A stretch of 41,000 nt of DNA, from positions 14,231,501 to 14,272,500 of the forward strand of contig WPIO01000004.1 of the NCBI GenBank assembly GCA_009760855.2. Direction: 5' to 3'. Positions 11,291 through 25,504 of this stretch are shown here, in pieces. The notes under the pieces were generated by a model. The model saw only the letters and a list, made by a program, of their open reading frames with translations. It did no database searches and was not told the DNA's origin. A program made the position numbers and the translations under genes. Source of the DNA: Cristatella mucedo (lineage: Eukaryota; Bryozoa; Phylactolaemata; Cristatellidae). How positions within the stretch are numbered: the first letter of the stretch is position 1; every line of letters begins with the position of its first letter.

Positions 11291-13042
11291 ACCCTAAATA
11301 GAGCTAATAACGTTTGCTCTGCTTGTGGACCTCTTTTGACGAGTAGATCAATGCCTTGCCAATGTCGTGTCGATGGTTCCCCGATGATTATTAAAACATT
11401 GGGCAGGTGCTAACCTGCAGCTGATACAATTGTTGGCTGCCGCAACTGCCACTGCTGCAGCTGCTGCCTGTACTGCTGCTGCTACCATCGTCACAGTTGT
11501 TACTGCCATTGCTGCTGCTATTGTCGGCGAAGCCGCTGAAGCAGTTGCTGCTGCAGTAGAGCTGCTGCTTCCATTGCTACCTAGGCCCGCCGGTTGCTGC
11601 TAAGAGCTGTTGAATGCAGTGTTATCAAGTCGGCTATGCTTTATTTGTGACCAGGCTGAGCTCTGATTACAAGTCATTGAAATCTGCAGTGGAAACGTCC
11701 AGACCTAACACGACAGGTAGGTTATATTATGACTGTTTGAAGATGCAGCATTTATTGTTGCATGGTTTTTATTGAGCTGCTTCATTTTGCATGTGCGCCT
11801 TTTGAGCCTTGGTTTACTGATTATAGATGGAGCACTCAATTAAGCATTCTCGCAATTTCTTGATTGAGTTGTGATTGCACCGGGAGCCCAAATCACTCGT
11901 TTACTGGGGTATAATGCTGTAAATTTGTTGAGCTTCTTCGTCTACTTCCCGAGTCAGCATTGGCTTATGCAAGTGGGCAGCTACTCTCGAAGACTTCCGA
12001 AAAATACCCCTTTCACTTAACCTACTCAGAGATTTGCTTGTCCTCTTATCTTGAAATCCTAGGCCGTTCTCGTCTAGTTCCTTCAATTCCTGCTGAACAG
12101 ATTCCTAAGCCAGCTCTCCGACGAGGCTGCTTCATATGTTAATGCTGTCTGGCTTGTAGCCATCTATTTCTGTCTGGCACTTAATCACACTATTGTGAGA
12201 ATAGCATTACAGTGCTGCAAGCTGCTTGAGGCAGTCTTCTTGAAGCACAGCACTGAAGGCGCTGAAAGAGTAGCCACTCAGCCGGTCTTGTCCTCCCAAG
12301 TATAAATCGAATGGAACAGTGCAGACTAGATTGATGTCCATTTCTTGAACTCAACTGGGACATTAGATGAGGCGACGTGTGGCTGGTGTTGAGACACCCG
12401 ATAAAACCTGGGACCGGTGCGCCAATGCCGAACTGCCTCGGTGGCTAGCCAGTCGATTGCTCATGGCCAAACGCATCTACGGACATACCTGAGCACCTGC
12501 GTTAGACGAACTGCCCTGGTCACGTGGCAGCGGCACGTGGCTCGAGGTCAAGCTTCTGGCTCGGCTCTACCAGCGGCTGCAGGCTCTAAACTCTGATGTC
12601 GAGATAAAAGACAACTCGCGAGCACATCCATGCACCCATGGTCTCACGAAAACATGAACCATTGAAAGTGAACGACGAAGCCGGAAGCTTACTTATGACT
12701 TCGGCGCTGTGGCCGATGTGCCAGCGCGCCGTACTGGCAGTAGCTAGGCACGGCTAGCTGTTACACTTCTTTTTATAGTATCAGTTCGAATGCCGTTTTG
12801 CCCCTCGCCAGCTCTCTCTCTAGCTCCTCTGCACGTTTCTGCTTTGCAAAGGGGGAGGGCTCTTGAGCCAGGGCTAACACTCGAGCAGAGCACGCCTTGG
12901 CTGTCAGCAGCTGCTGTCGGGGTCGCAGCTGCAGCAACTGCTACTCTTGCGTCCGGCGGGAAGGCGCCGTGTGGCGTCGTTGCTGCGCTACTCGACGCCT
13001 AATCGTGGCACCGAGCACGGCTGGCCGTCACCACCGCTGCAG
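11291..13042. other. Probable intron, no gene seen
   Basis: The Ala-type triplet stretch lies here. From 12780 the DNA becomes GC-richer with overlapping open frames, continuing to about 14280. None beyond the 13071 candidate has supportable splice sites. Confidence 0.4.
11440..11600. repeat. Imperfect GCT/GCA-rich stretch
   Basis: A degenerate trinucleotide region that is open on the + strand as an Ala-rich frame to a TAA near 11602. It could be an Ala-rich exon with an acceptor at CTAACCTGCAG (about 11420), but there is no good donor. I treat it as degenerate repeat. Confidence 0.5.
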
Positions 13043-13070
13043 GTCTGGCAAAGAGAAGCGCTCGACGCAG

Positions 13071-13188
13071 CGCAACTCCCGCCGGAGCGGCACCTCCGGC
13101 GATACTGCAGCTGAAGCCTAACCTGCTCTCCATGTCCCTCGACCAAACCTTGCCTTTTCACATGGACTCGGCCGCCAGCCCGACGCAG
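13071..13188 (+). CDS. Weak candidate internal exon of the same gene
   Basis: The frame from 13071 has one leading nucleotide and so fits the phase-2 end of exon B at 10044. It ends in phase 0 at CAG|GTCGGT, matching the phase-0 start of the terminal exon at 23459. A shorter version starting at 13111 (phase 0) would fit the alternative end of exon B. The peptide includes LQLKPNLLSMSLDQTLPF. Against it: the acceptor has a poor pyrimidine tract. In another frame, starting at 13043 after CGCTGCAG, the same DNA gives a 25-codon tail ending in TAA at 13119, which would be an alternative terminal exon. Confidence 0.22.
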
Positions 13189-15049
13189 GTCGGTGCGACG
13201 CAATCAGCTGGACTGCTGCAAGCTGCCGACTTCGACAAATCGCTCATGCACGTGAGTCGAGTCGTGCCACCGAGCAAGGAGTGCGGCTGCCGGCCGCATG
13301 TCACCTCACCGAAATTAGCCTCAACGACTGCCGCTGCTCGAGCCTGGGCGCCTCGAGCTGGTGCCGAGCTAGCTGCCACCCAGTGTGCTTGCAGCCTGGT
13401 CGCCCTGTCTAGGCTGCCCCGGTGCCGCACCTGTCCCTCCGACGTGGCGCGTGCTCCTTAGATTCGGCGACTCGGCTCCTTTGCCGTCGGTGCTCTGCCC
13501 AGTCGTTACTCCAGCGCTTGATGCTTCATGCTACCGCACGCCGTCGGCAACCGGAAGCTGCCCCGTAGTGAGACCGCCGATGAGGCAGATTCCCCGATCA
13601 TGCATGCTGCCCGACCTTCGTGCCGAAACCGATGGCAGCTTTCGTTTTACTCGTGGGCAGTTAACCTTCCTAACCCGAAAAAAGATGGCAGTGCAGAGTG
13701 TGCTGCTGCTGCTGCCTGCTTCAGCCCTTTTAGCCACTCGCTGGGCGGCCTCTCTCCGACTCGTGCCCACGTTGGTGGCAATGTTGCAGAGCTGGTCAAG
13801 GCAATCGGCATGTAAACCGTGAACCGCCTGCTGTGGGCCAAAGCACTTTGCCTAAACGTTTACCCTCATTTGTTTGCCTGTGCCTGCTCAAAGTGCTGGT
13901 CAAAGGGAGCTTGTGTAGATGATGTGAGACTGCGCACGGCCACGGCTCAGTGTGGCCGCCCCTCATCTAGTAGGCATCGGCTATTCGTGGCTCCTGCGGC
14001 TAGGATTTGGACCTGTTTCCTGTTGCAAATCAGTTGAAAGAATGAACCCAGTCTTCCCTTCACGTGCCGTGAGTCTGGCTCAATTTTCTGTTATGCCTGC
14101 TCGTTCAACTCACTCGTCACGATTTGACTGGTGCACAGAAGCAGCGGCTCATGCTTTTCCCCCTTCAAACCTGCATTATTTGTATCAGCTGGATGCTTCG
14201 GCCCCCTGGTTCAGCTTGCTTGTTGCCGATGATGCAAAGGCTGCGTGGCCTCAGCTGCAGCTCGTGAGCTAATCTCTCTGCTGCCGATCCCGAGATTGCG
14301 TGCGACATCAGTTCAATTTCTAAGATCTCACAACCGACCAACCCCCTGATGAACCAACCCCCTGATTCGTAGTAGCTGCTGGCATGTTGTTGCATGTTGG
14401 AAGCAAACGGAGCCGGCGCCACGAGGCAATGCATGCTGGACCGCGGGCTAGCCCTCACTTTAGTACCTGGCGACTGCTTGCAGAGCACTTTTGTGGAAAG
14501 GCTATGTGACAGTAATGCATGACGGGTAAGCTCTTAGCTGCCGTTCTGATCGACTCGGAACTTAGCCACAATTTTTCGGAGCTTCGACCTTTATCGTTTT
14601 TTTCTTTGGTTAGTTTCACCTTCGCAATCCTTCTTTGGACGGTGCCCGTTATTAGTTTAAACCGCGATGAAGCCTCCACGATGGTCACTCGGTGGTCTCG
14701 AGCTTGCATCGCTTCGAGTGCTGGAGCGCTTCGGTTTATTCCACACTCCCCTGCCTGCACTGCACCGTGTTGCCATTGACGTGGCCTCCTTGTGTTACCA
14801 ACGGTAACGTGCCTGTTCGTGCAGTCACGGCATGACACGGGCGCTTGTCATAGCATGCCATGTTCACATGCCAGAGAAGTTCACAGTTGCTTTGCTCGTA
14901 AACTGTACTGCCGCGTGCTCAAGCCATGCTGCTGGACTGTTGGCAATGATTGTCCGTTGGGCTCATGCAAAGAGCGGCTGCTCCTCCTTTGGCTGGCCAC
15001 AGGCGTCGCGGCAAGCTGGCCGTATGGCACACATTCATGTGCATAGATA
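13189..15049. other. Unassigned, several overlapping open frames
   Basis: Frames 13132-13461, 13385-13822 and 13528-13815 (+) and 14455-14838 (-) are open but share no motif with known proteins that I recognise. An undetected exon here is possible. Confidence 0.3.
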
Positions 15050-15413
15050 GCATCACAATAGAGAGCTTCATCTCTATCCAAAGCCTGGAACTCACAAAGT
15101 CAGAACATGCCCTGACCTGACCACATTTAAAAGGAACCTAAAAACACACCTATTTAGGACAGCATTTAGCGGGTCCCTGTGATTCGTCCTTGATGTGCTT
15201 ATGCGTGCTGACACTGTGCATGCTGCCACTAACCACATTTGCATGCTGACCCTGTGCATGTCACCCCTAACCATATTATTCATTTCGTTTGTTTTTCAAG
15301 CATGATTTTACTTACCATTCCATTGCATTTCACTTTACAGCAAATGTAAAGCGCCTAGAGAGAGATTAAGTTCTCCGAGGGCGCTTTATCAAGTGAATTA
15401 TTATTATTATATT
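15050..15413 (+). mobile_element. LINE 3' end with intact tail
   Basis: The forward frame near 15095-15170 reads CPDLTTFKRNLKTHLFRTAF, the classic last residues of this LINE polyprotein, followed by a stop. A short internal duplication (GCATGCTG...CTAACCA) lies at 15210-15280. The 3' UTR ends with an AAGCGCCTAGAG and GCGCTTTAT stem and an (ATT)n tail at 15397-15413, the expected end structure of a CR1/L2-like element. Confidence 0.75.
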
Positions 15414-15503
15414 ATCCAGGCGCTTCACATATGCCTCAGGGCTTGAGTCCATGACCGCCTTCGTCAAGGGCGAGCACTTTGTCACGGGCCTAGACCAACT
15501 TTG
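15414..15503 (-). mobile_element. SINE, tRNA-derived part, directly after a LINE tail
   Basis: Contains ATCCAGGCGCTTC, then CTCAGGGCTTGAGTCC (inverted B box) and GGGCGAGCACTTTGTC. It is clearly related to 1146-1252. It starts where the (ATT)n tail of the LINE ends. Confidence 0.5.
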
Positions 15504-15909
15504 AACACGTGAACTGCATCACCATGCTGGCTGTAAATGCGTGCATGTGCATGGGCACGTTTGTTTGCACAGACACACGCGTCGCTTGGATGTGCCTCGT
15601 CTGTGGCTTCTGCCTGCACTTTGATGTGTGCAGAAGAAATAATGTTAAGTATGGAAATGAATATGTGCAGCAGCAGCAGTCAGTCAGTCAGAGTCCGGGT
15701 GAAGTAGCTGGGAAAGAGTTAAGGGCAGTATCCTGCCGGCCAGCTCAGCAACTAAGGAACGCACAAGCTAATGCACACACACTCAATTTCAAAATGCAGA
15801 GTTTGGGGCTCGTGTGGCACGGAAATGAAGGCCGAGTGAGAATTTTGCCTCGATCAGTGAGCGATCGTGCAACATGTGGATCACAACTCCAGAGCTCTCA
15901 CCGACTGAG

Positions 15910-16072
<163 letters not shown>

Positions 16073-16214
16073 GTCTGCTCTTCCTTTGGCTTTCAACGCA
16101 AGGCTTTAAAGCTTTGGCTTTAAATTTCCTACCTCATGCTCAAGCCAAATTCCATTAGTTTATGTTCAGGGAAAAGATAAGGGAAGTAACGGCTCCTTCC
16201 CCCACTCTCTCGAG

Positions 16215-16342
16215 TGTGCAGCCGTTAATGCACACATGTGCGTGAGTGTGCGCACGCATGCATGTATGTGTGTGCGTGTGCATGTGTGCCTGTGTGTGCA
16301 TGCAGCGAGTGCGCATGCACACACACATATGTGCATGCTCGT
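16215..16342. repeat. Degenerate alternating purine-pyrimidine tract
   Basis: Mixed TG, CG and CA steps (GTGCGCACGCATGCATGTAT and similar) over about 125 bp, without a fixed repeat unit. Such tracts can adopt Z-DNA. Confidence 0.7.
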
Positions 16343-17143
16343 AAATGTGTGAGTATGGGGCAATAAAACCACCGAGCAGATTCGATGGAATAATTTCTGT
16401 TGCACGAGACAGTGGCATTGCTAGTGCTTGCACGATCACGGAGGTGGTGCAGATCACACATCGTTGTGCAATTAGTATCTATTTTGTGAGAAATTATTAT
16501 CTTGATGTGTTTTTTGGGGTGCGAAAGATTTGTTTAAAACAAAATCTCTGAATTAATTAAGACTCGCATGTTCTACCTAAGAAGGCAACAGCTTAGCAAA
16601 AGAGGACAGTATTTTGTAAGTAGGCCTGTATCTTACTACCGAGATAGCTGTTTTGCCTTGAATGCTGTAGCAGTATGTTGGGAAGTCATTGTATTTTTGT
16701 TCTTCACTGACCAAGGCCCCCACTGGATGGGCATGCAGTTCCTAAGCGTCCTCGGGTAACCTAGCCGATTCAGACAACCGTACTGTCGGACTTTGCCATT
16801 CAGCTTAGTAAAGATGCTATTTTACATGCAAGTAATTGACCAAGTGCAATAGCCCGGGCTAAGAAAATTAGTGTGCTTGGTGATGGGCAAGCTGTTGTTG
16901 ACTGTGTGCCCTTGGACTAGTACCATACGAGAAGACATTATGACTAGCAGACTACCAAGCTAGAAAAAGACTACTAATACAATATTTTTAATGTTACAAG
17001 GAACAAAGATCTGAGTGGTCCTTTTCTGCGGCACCGACCTTTTTGGAACGTGTTAGCCCTTGTGGTCCTGTTTGAGCTTCTGCTATTTGATTAAAATGCT
17101 TTCGCCTGGCCATTGATTAGAAATATGGGTCGCCTTATTTCAA

Positions 17144-17170
17144 GACGCCCCAACCAGTGCTTGGGGCGTC
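17144..17170. repeat. Perfect 10-bp hairpin
   Basis: GACGCCCCAA, a 7-base loop and TTGGGGCGTC form a perfect GC-rich stem. It stands alone in an AT-moderate region with no gene nearby. Confidence 0.85.
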
Positions 17171-18454
17171 CTGCCTAGTACATCACCTTGTACAATACTC
17201 CTTGCATAAAATTATAGAACACTCGCTAACGGGATCGATAAGAATCAGCAGGCCACCCGGTACGGCCGAAGCACATTAGAAACAGTGCTGCGGTATGTGG
17301 GCTCGAGGAGCAGTAGTCATCAAGCGTGCCGCTACTAGCACAGAGATCCGTACAAATCCCTTGGGGCTGTTTGTTCTTGAGCACCAAGTCCATTAGATTC
17401 TGGTTACAGCTACCACCTTGATGCATTGTCAGCCTCCAATTGTTCATGAGCAATTACCTGCCGCACTCGGAGCAAAATCAGCATGGCCTAGATTACCGGC
17501 CAAACATAATCATCACATTTCGTGCTGCCATTGTCAAATGTTTAGTGCTGTGCCAATATTTAAGAGGGCTTTACTGCGACTACAAAGGCATGATATTTGA
17601 GTAAATATTTGCACAAATATAAAACTTGGTCATTTGCTCAGGGGACTGGGCTAAGCTCAATGCCGTCCACGGTGCGCCACCCGGCAAAGATCTTTAATCT
17701 TTAGCACTAGGAGCTGACTGATCAGCTAACGGATTGCGACTTATTGCCTGGGGGAGGCACACGCAAGCGCGTGCACTGTTGCACTATTTGCAGCATGCAA
17801 GGTCTTTCTTTCATGTTCGGGTGGGCGTGGGCGGGACTTACAAAAACAGCCATCCCTATCCAAGCAGTGCCACTCTAAGGAGAGACTGTGGAAGGTTGTG
17901 TAATATGACATCTTGGTAAACACCAAGGCTACATCCCAAATGAGCAAATATAGAGACTCTTAAAAGAGGGACCACTGGCTGGGTTGCTGACCCGATTGCA
18001 GCACCTTCTGGCTGAGAAGTCAGCTATCGTTTCCGCTTCCCAACTCGGCATCACCACATTGCTGCTCGTCACGACTTTGCAGGCACAGCTGCCTGCTGAT
18101 CGGGATGCCTGTCCCCCTTGGCATGAATCCAATGCATGCATCAGTGGCCTAATCCTGCTTTACTGCATGCATGCAGCACTTATGCACTTGGTCTCGAAAG
18201 AAACCCGGCAGTGTGCTTGAGCTGTTTGTTGCAAGAGTGATGAGCTGCCAGAACCTGTAATGACAGTGGAACATTTACATAGCACCCTAGTGTAATCAAA
18301 TCCCTTTTAATGAGCCACTTCACACGAGCACTGAAGGTTGTGCTGGGTCCTTGCCCTTGAACGATTGCAGCTGTGGTGAACTTTGTATGCCTACAATCAA
18401 AATTCTGTCGGGAAAGACCCCCAAGAAATGATGTGATGAATGCCACCTGCTAGT

Positions 18455-18745
18455 CACCAGTGCACAAACTCCTAGCTGAACAGCTGAACCAGTTTCAGCC
18501 TTGCCGTGCCCTTAGGTCCTGTATGGACAGCAAAGTAGCTGTTCCATTCTTCTGCTTAAAGACCATTGGTGACAGAAGCTTTTTCTCTGCAAGTTCTAGA
18601 ATGTGGAGCTCACTTCCACGATTCTTACGCAACGACCACTACTCTCTTGCTGCCGACTATGGCACATCCTTTCCAGCCGTCCTAAACTGCTACTTCCATG
18701 CTACTCCCTACCTTAACTGCTCTCCTGACTCTGACTGTAACTAGT
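18455..18745 (+). mobile_element. LINE fragment, C-terminal block, one open frame
   Basis: The frame 18460-18744 remains open. It reads FQPCRALRSCMDSKVAVPFF, then LKTIGDRSFFSASSRMWSSL, the usual end blocks of the family. It is truncated at both ends: the upstream reverse-transcriptase core and the (ATT)n tail are missing. Confidence 0.7.
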
Positions 18746-18984
18746 GAATGAAGCGAATGTAACTAATGGCCGACCCGACGGCTGGATCTGCACAGTGCTA
18801 CCACAGCCTAGTGTGGAATTCGTTTCTTGGTGCGGAGGGGGACTGCAGGTGCTGATTTCTAGGGCTGGACGGTAAATGGCAGCGTGCACGGGAGATGAGA
18901 GTAAGCTAAGCGGTCCGTCTTGAAGCACTTCGGCTGCTGCTCGACTAACCAGCTCCTGCGGCTCAAGTTGGCATCGCCTGCTGC

Positions 18985-19165
<181 letters not shown>

Positions 19166-19512
19166 GGAGAGAGACAGCACGTCATGGTAGGCCGGTCCCA
19201 CAGCGGCAAGCTCCTCACTGCTGCATCTGACGTTACACGGGCGTCTTTGCTACCAAATTCTTGAGCCACGAAATGGCCTGTCTGTCATGAGTAGAACGTC
19301 AGAGGCCGGCAGAAGCTAGATCGACTCGGTTTAGCCCTTAGAGTAACAGCCGACCCAAGTACTAAATCCTAGTTTTTTAAAGTTAAAAAGCTTATAGTTT
19401 TTTTAAGTTTTTTAAACAAAAAGTCAGTTACCGAAAAGCAGGAGCTACTTCATTGGCCTCACCTCAGCCAAGAGTGTGTCGACGATGCGATTAGGAAAGA
19501 TGACAGTCACGT

Positions 19513-19740
19513 ATGCGAGCAGTTACCATTAAAGTGATGAAACATCGGTATAACCCTAACAAAACTGATCTCTGTCTAAGCATTTTGCCTACGATAGAAA
19601 GGAAGCATGACAATATTTTAGTGATAACCTGCACAATCTCAGAGACGTATACTCCCGAAATTGCTTGTAAGGCGATCGCAGATATTCAAACACTCTGCAT
19701 TTCCCGAGGGCATTCGATTATTGTTCTGGCAATGAATTAG
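19513..19740 (+). CDS. Open frame of 75 codons, function unknown
   Basis: The frame runs from ATG to TAG in moderately AT-rich DNA, where chance open frames are shorter. The peptide is non-repetitive with an alternating hydrophobic pattern (NILVITCTISETYTPEIACK). No family is recognised and no splice sites are clearly placed. It could be an exon or a decayed element. Confidence 0.15.
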   Translation: MRAVTIKVMKHRYNPNKTDLCLSILPTIERKHDNILVITCTISETYTPEIACKAIADIQTLCISRGHSIIVLAMN

Positions 19741-20879
19741 CAGTTTCGGCTCTCATTTTGGACTAATGTCAGTTCGGCTCTCAAGGACGACACGCGATGT
19801 TCGGCGTTATTTCTAGAGCTACGATATCCCTTTGTGAAGTTCTGTGCTAGGTAGTCCGGCTCTCAGTTTGTTGAAAACCTTTGAGGCCCCTCTCCGGACC
19901 ACCCTCGGACATACTTTCGGACCGCACCAATTTCCTCGATAGTCTTACATTGTTGATGACTTCTGCAAATATACCGGTACCGTATGTGTATTTGGCCAAG
20001 TCACTCCTCGTCTGCATTGTTCAGTTGTTGGGAGTCGTCCCTAACTGACAGATGGGAGCTCTTAGTTGACCTGAGGCGGCAGCGGCTCAGACGAGCGCTA
20101 ACTCGAGTGCTAGCTGAGCTAAGCGAGCGCCTCCACCGACGGCCCATCAGTGCGAGCAGCCTCCGCCGCCCGCGAGAGCGCATCTAGTGGCTGTAAGCAG
20201 GATGCAGCCGCTGAAAGACTCGGGCTCGTTAGACGCATTCGTCGATGAGCAAAATTTGATTAGTAAAGCACAAAGAAGTGGATCTGCCGCAGGCGGTTGA
20301 TATCTGAGCCGACCGACCGAGCCGTGGCCACAGCATGCCAGACGGTCTGTGCCTAATTCCTTTCGTCGCCACCGTATTTGTTGCCCGTTCTCGCTCGGGT
20401 GCCATTGACTGGGAAGCTCCGAGCTAGGCGGAGGACGGAGCGAGCGACGCCGACCGGCGAAAGTATTAGCGCCTCTGGCAGCCAGATCTCCAATCGCCAG
20501 GCGCCGGCTCTTTAATCGCCCATGCGAATCAATTATGCACTCGAACAAATCGCCGAATGTATACGCAACTGTTAACGAGTTATGGTAAAACTAATTTCTT
20601 GTGTACAGCGCCCGAGTAGAGAATCGAATCTCAATCCTGGCACCCAATCACTGGCTCGGTAATTGAGGCAGTAGCCGCGAGCTGGTGACAAGCAAGGTAG
20701 CAAGGTATCGTGCTTAGATAAGCATGCAAGAATACAACTATAATGCTCAGACAGCACGTAGAGCACTGCAGAAGACCCTCAGCGCTACTAGCTAGGGACG
20801 TTCCCTGAATCGTGCACAGGAAAGCGAGAAAAGTGAATAAGAAAAAAGAAAAGTTCACTTGTACGCGGGGGGGGGGGGG

Positions 20880-21340
20880 AGCTGAATCGAAAAGATGCAT
20901 CGCTAGCTGAGACTTGAACGATACAGAGTCAATGCAGATGGTGACAGATTGAGGTCCAGACTTTCGGTGCATGCGGAATGAAGGTCCGATCGCCAAAAGA
21001 TTTCAGTTTGGTTCGAGGGACGGCTAGGCGATTAGAAACCGAGGAGCATGTGGTGCAGGAGCACAGTAGAGGCGCCAGAAGGGTCAATTAGGTAGGGTGG
21101 TGCAAACTAGTGTAGCTACCTGTAGACTAGAGAGAGAGAGAGAGAATCTCGAAGTCAACTCGGTGCTTGATAGGGTGTACCAGTGAAGCTCAGACAGAAC
21201 TGGTGCGATGCGGCAGTCACGCCGTTGGCAACAGACCAGACGAGCAGCTGAGTTTTGCACCGGCTGCTGACTCTTAAGGTCACAGGCTAGAAGTCTCGAA
21301 TTAAGGAAATTGCAGTATTGTACACTCGATGTCACATACT
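20880..21340 (-). mobile_element. LINE fragment, minus strand
   Basis: On the minus strand, 21335-21084 gives FLNSRLLACDLKSQQPVQNS, then AARLVCCQRRDCRIAPVLSE, then LHWYTLSS. Further on, about 21030-20880, it gives RTKLKSFGDRTFI and SFKSQLAMHLFDSA. These are in the family order with a frameshift. A poly-G run at 20868-20879 (+ strand) marks the 3' side. Confidence 0.7.
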
Positions 21341-23458
<2,118 letters not shown>

Positions 23459-23860
23459 GTGGCTGCTTCGGGCAGCAAGCTCGCCGGCGGCGGCGGAGAA
23501 AGTGCAGCGGCCGCCGCCGCCTCTGCCGAAAGCGTGTCGTCTGGCCACTCGGAGTCGCCTGCCGAGCACTTGGACGACACAGACCCGGTTGCCACGTGCC
23601 GCCATCGCACGCAAATCTATCTGTTCAGACGGTACAGGCAGATCGACGTAGCCACTCCGAGCACGCTGTCGCCGATCGGCAGCAGCCGCGGCGGCGGCGT
23701 CGAGGCCGCCTCGGAGACTCCTGCAGCAGCCGATCGTTCGTCCGGTCGAGCCGCTTCGCTCGGCGGTCGCCGCTCGGCGGCGTCCGACTCCGGTCCGCTG
23801 CCGGCCACGCGGAGAGGCGGCGGCAGCGAGCCGCCCGCTCGCACGCCGCCGCCAGTGTAG
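23459..23860 (+). CDS. Candidate terminal coding exon
   Basis: An acceptor (CCTCCTCGCGTTGCAG) precedes 23459. The frame is phase 0 and runs 133 codons to TAG at 23858-23860. The start is Gly/Ala/Ser-rich (VAASGSKLAGGGGES). The middle is the least repetitive part (HLDDTDPVATCRHRTQIYLF, then RRYRQIDVATPSTLSPIG). The tail is disordered and rich in Ser, Gly, Ala, Arg and Pro. An AATAAA lies about 585 bp downstream, a plausible 3' UTR length. GC-rich DNA gives long open frames by chance, and frames on both strands are open here, so this is a moderate call. If it belongs with exons A and B, the gene spans over 22 kb. Confidence 0.35.
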   Translation: MAASGSKLAGGGGESAAAAAASAESVSSGHSESPAEHLDDTDPVATCRHRTQIYLFRRYRQIDVATPSTLSPIGSSRGGGVEAASETPAAADRSSGRAASLGGRRSAASDSGPLPATRRGGGSEPPARTPPPV

Positions 23861-24444
23861 CTTCGGGCGCTGCGAGCTCGGTCGGTCGGCGCCAGAGAAG
23901 ACTGGGAGCGCGTCGCTGCTCCTCTGGCGGCCACGATTGGCGGCCTGCGTTCGATCTCACCCAGCAGACGCTTCAGCGGCTCGGTTGTAGGGAAGAGAAG
24001 CAGCCCGGCCCAGAAGGCCCAGGATTTTTCGAGAAGCTCCCCGGCGCCTGGGGATAGCGCTCGCGAGTTGCTGGCGAGTTAAGGGTCGCGGTAGCAGCGG
24101 CGTTGGGTTTTGGCCGACGGCGTTCGGATTAATCTTGCGCGGTGCTCTCTCGACGGAGCGCCGGTGCTGCGCCGGGAGCGTGCGGCAGCGAGCCGTGGCG
24201 CGATGCTGCTGTACGAGAGACGAATGCACGAGAGTCGCTGCCGGCTGTGCTAGCGTCGCGCCCGATGCACTGCATTCACTCACTTAATGCTCTCGAGACT
24301 AGTCGGCCAAGCCGCTCCGCTGCTGCTGCTGCTATTCAGTGTCGCTTTGGGTCACTGGGGCGTGGGCCAGAACCGGACGTTCGGCGTTTGCTTTATTAAT
24401 TTGCTGGAAGTGGCTAAGTGTGACCTTTTTTTTATAAATGTTTC

Positions 24445-24450
24445 AATAAA
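24445..24450 (+). terminator. Polyadenylation signal AATAAA
   Basis: A canonical AATAAA lies in an AT-rich context. A T-run precedes it (24426-24433) and a GT-containing stretch follows within 40 bp (about 24478-24486). It lies downstream of the stop codon at 23860 and probably marks the 3' end of the + strand gene. Confidence 0.5.
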
Positions 24451-24873
24451 GTTTGACTGATTATATTTCCGATGACCCGTGTTGGAAAAGTCGCTCTGAC
24501 TCGCTTTATGTAAGTCGACGCTAGCGAGCAGGTCGTTCCACTATAAATTGCAACTGACGACTCTTTTATTGAGCAGCCGCGCTGGTTTGGTCCAATTATT
24601 ATGCTGCTCGCCCCAACCGAGGTCAAGGTGGATGTATGGCGATGACCGACGTCGTGGGCTCGAGCGTATGTTAAGCGCCTGAATAGAGATTGCGTTCTGT
24701 AATGGTATAAATGAATTATGTATTTGCTTATCAGCTACTTTTATGGTCCTCTACGATCCTCACTAAGTGGACCCCGAGTAGAAGCCAGTGCATTTGGAAG
24801 GGAAATGAGGGATATATATCTGCAACATTGTTCCGGTGACCGCTCGACTAGTATTTAGCGGGTACAGACGCCT

Positions 24874-25261
24874 CAGCTAATACGGCGTTATTTGTGCTTA
24901 GAGCTGTTTAACACGGTCGCTAGCGTCTGTTTATATTGACGCTAAATAAACGCATTTTAGAGCTATCTTTCTAGCTTAGGATATGGAATGTTTGGTGTAT
25001 TGTTTAGGGGTTATTTGTTTTTGGGCTTTAGGGTTTAGGTTTAGGGTTTAGTGGTCGTATTTGTATTTTTATGGGATTGAGGTTTCAAGTTTAGTGTTTA
25101 GGTCTTGGAGAGAAACTCCGAGCTAAACGATATCTCAAAACGTGTTTATTTAACGTAAATCTAAACAGACGCTGGCAACATAGTATAACAGCCTGCTATG
25201 GGTTTTACGCTCATGGCAGAAAGCGAGCTGGCTCAATGCATAAAAGATGCCGTATTAGCTG
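24874..25261. mobile_element. Foldback (long inverted repeat) element with TTTAGGG-like interior
   Basis: Two imperfect arms fold back on each other. The outermost 13-bp match (24874-24886 with 25249-25261) is perfect, and an 11-bp match (24923-24933 with 25162-25172) is perfect within about 65 bp of good pairing that reaches to roughly 24980 and 25118. The right arm carries about 50 bp not found in the left. The centre (about 25020-25110) is rich in TTTAGGG and related steps. No coding sequence is present. It looks like a MITE or foldback transposon of unassigned superfamily; no clear target duplication is visible. Confidence 0.6.
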
Positions 25262-25504
25262 CATGCTCGCATGTGCAGCGGCGCTTGAGTTTAATGAACG
25301 TTAGCAGCGCTGACGCATCGAGAGCGTTGCGAGGCAAAGGTGTCGGCTCGCTCTCGCACGTTTCGTGGATCTCGAAGCCAGCGTGACGTCATGACTAGCC
25401 GACCTCGCTGCCGCCGGCGCCGACGGATATTGAAACGCGCCCAGCACCCGAGGCGGAATGTAAAATAAACGGAACGCTTTCGATTCAGTGCTGACGAGGG
25501 ATCT

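Noticed and set aside
20600-20700. tRNA-like stretch with GATTCGATTC on the minus strand
   Set aside because: No cloverleaf with paired acceptor arms can be formed; at best it is another decayed SINE.
23617-23960. Minus frames opposite the candidate terminal exon
   Set aside because: They are Arg/Ala-rich shadows of GC-rich DNA, with no splice support.
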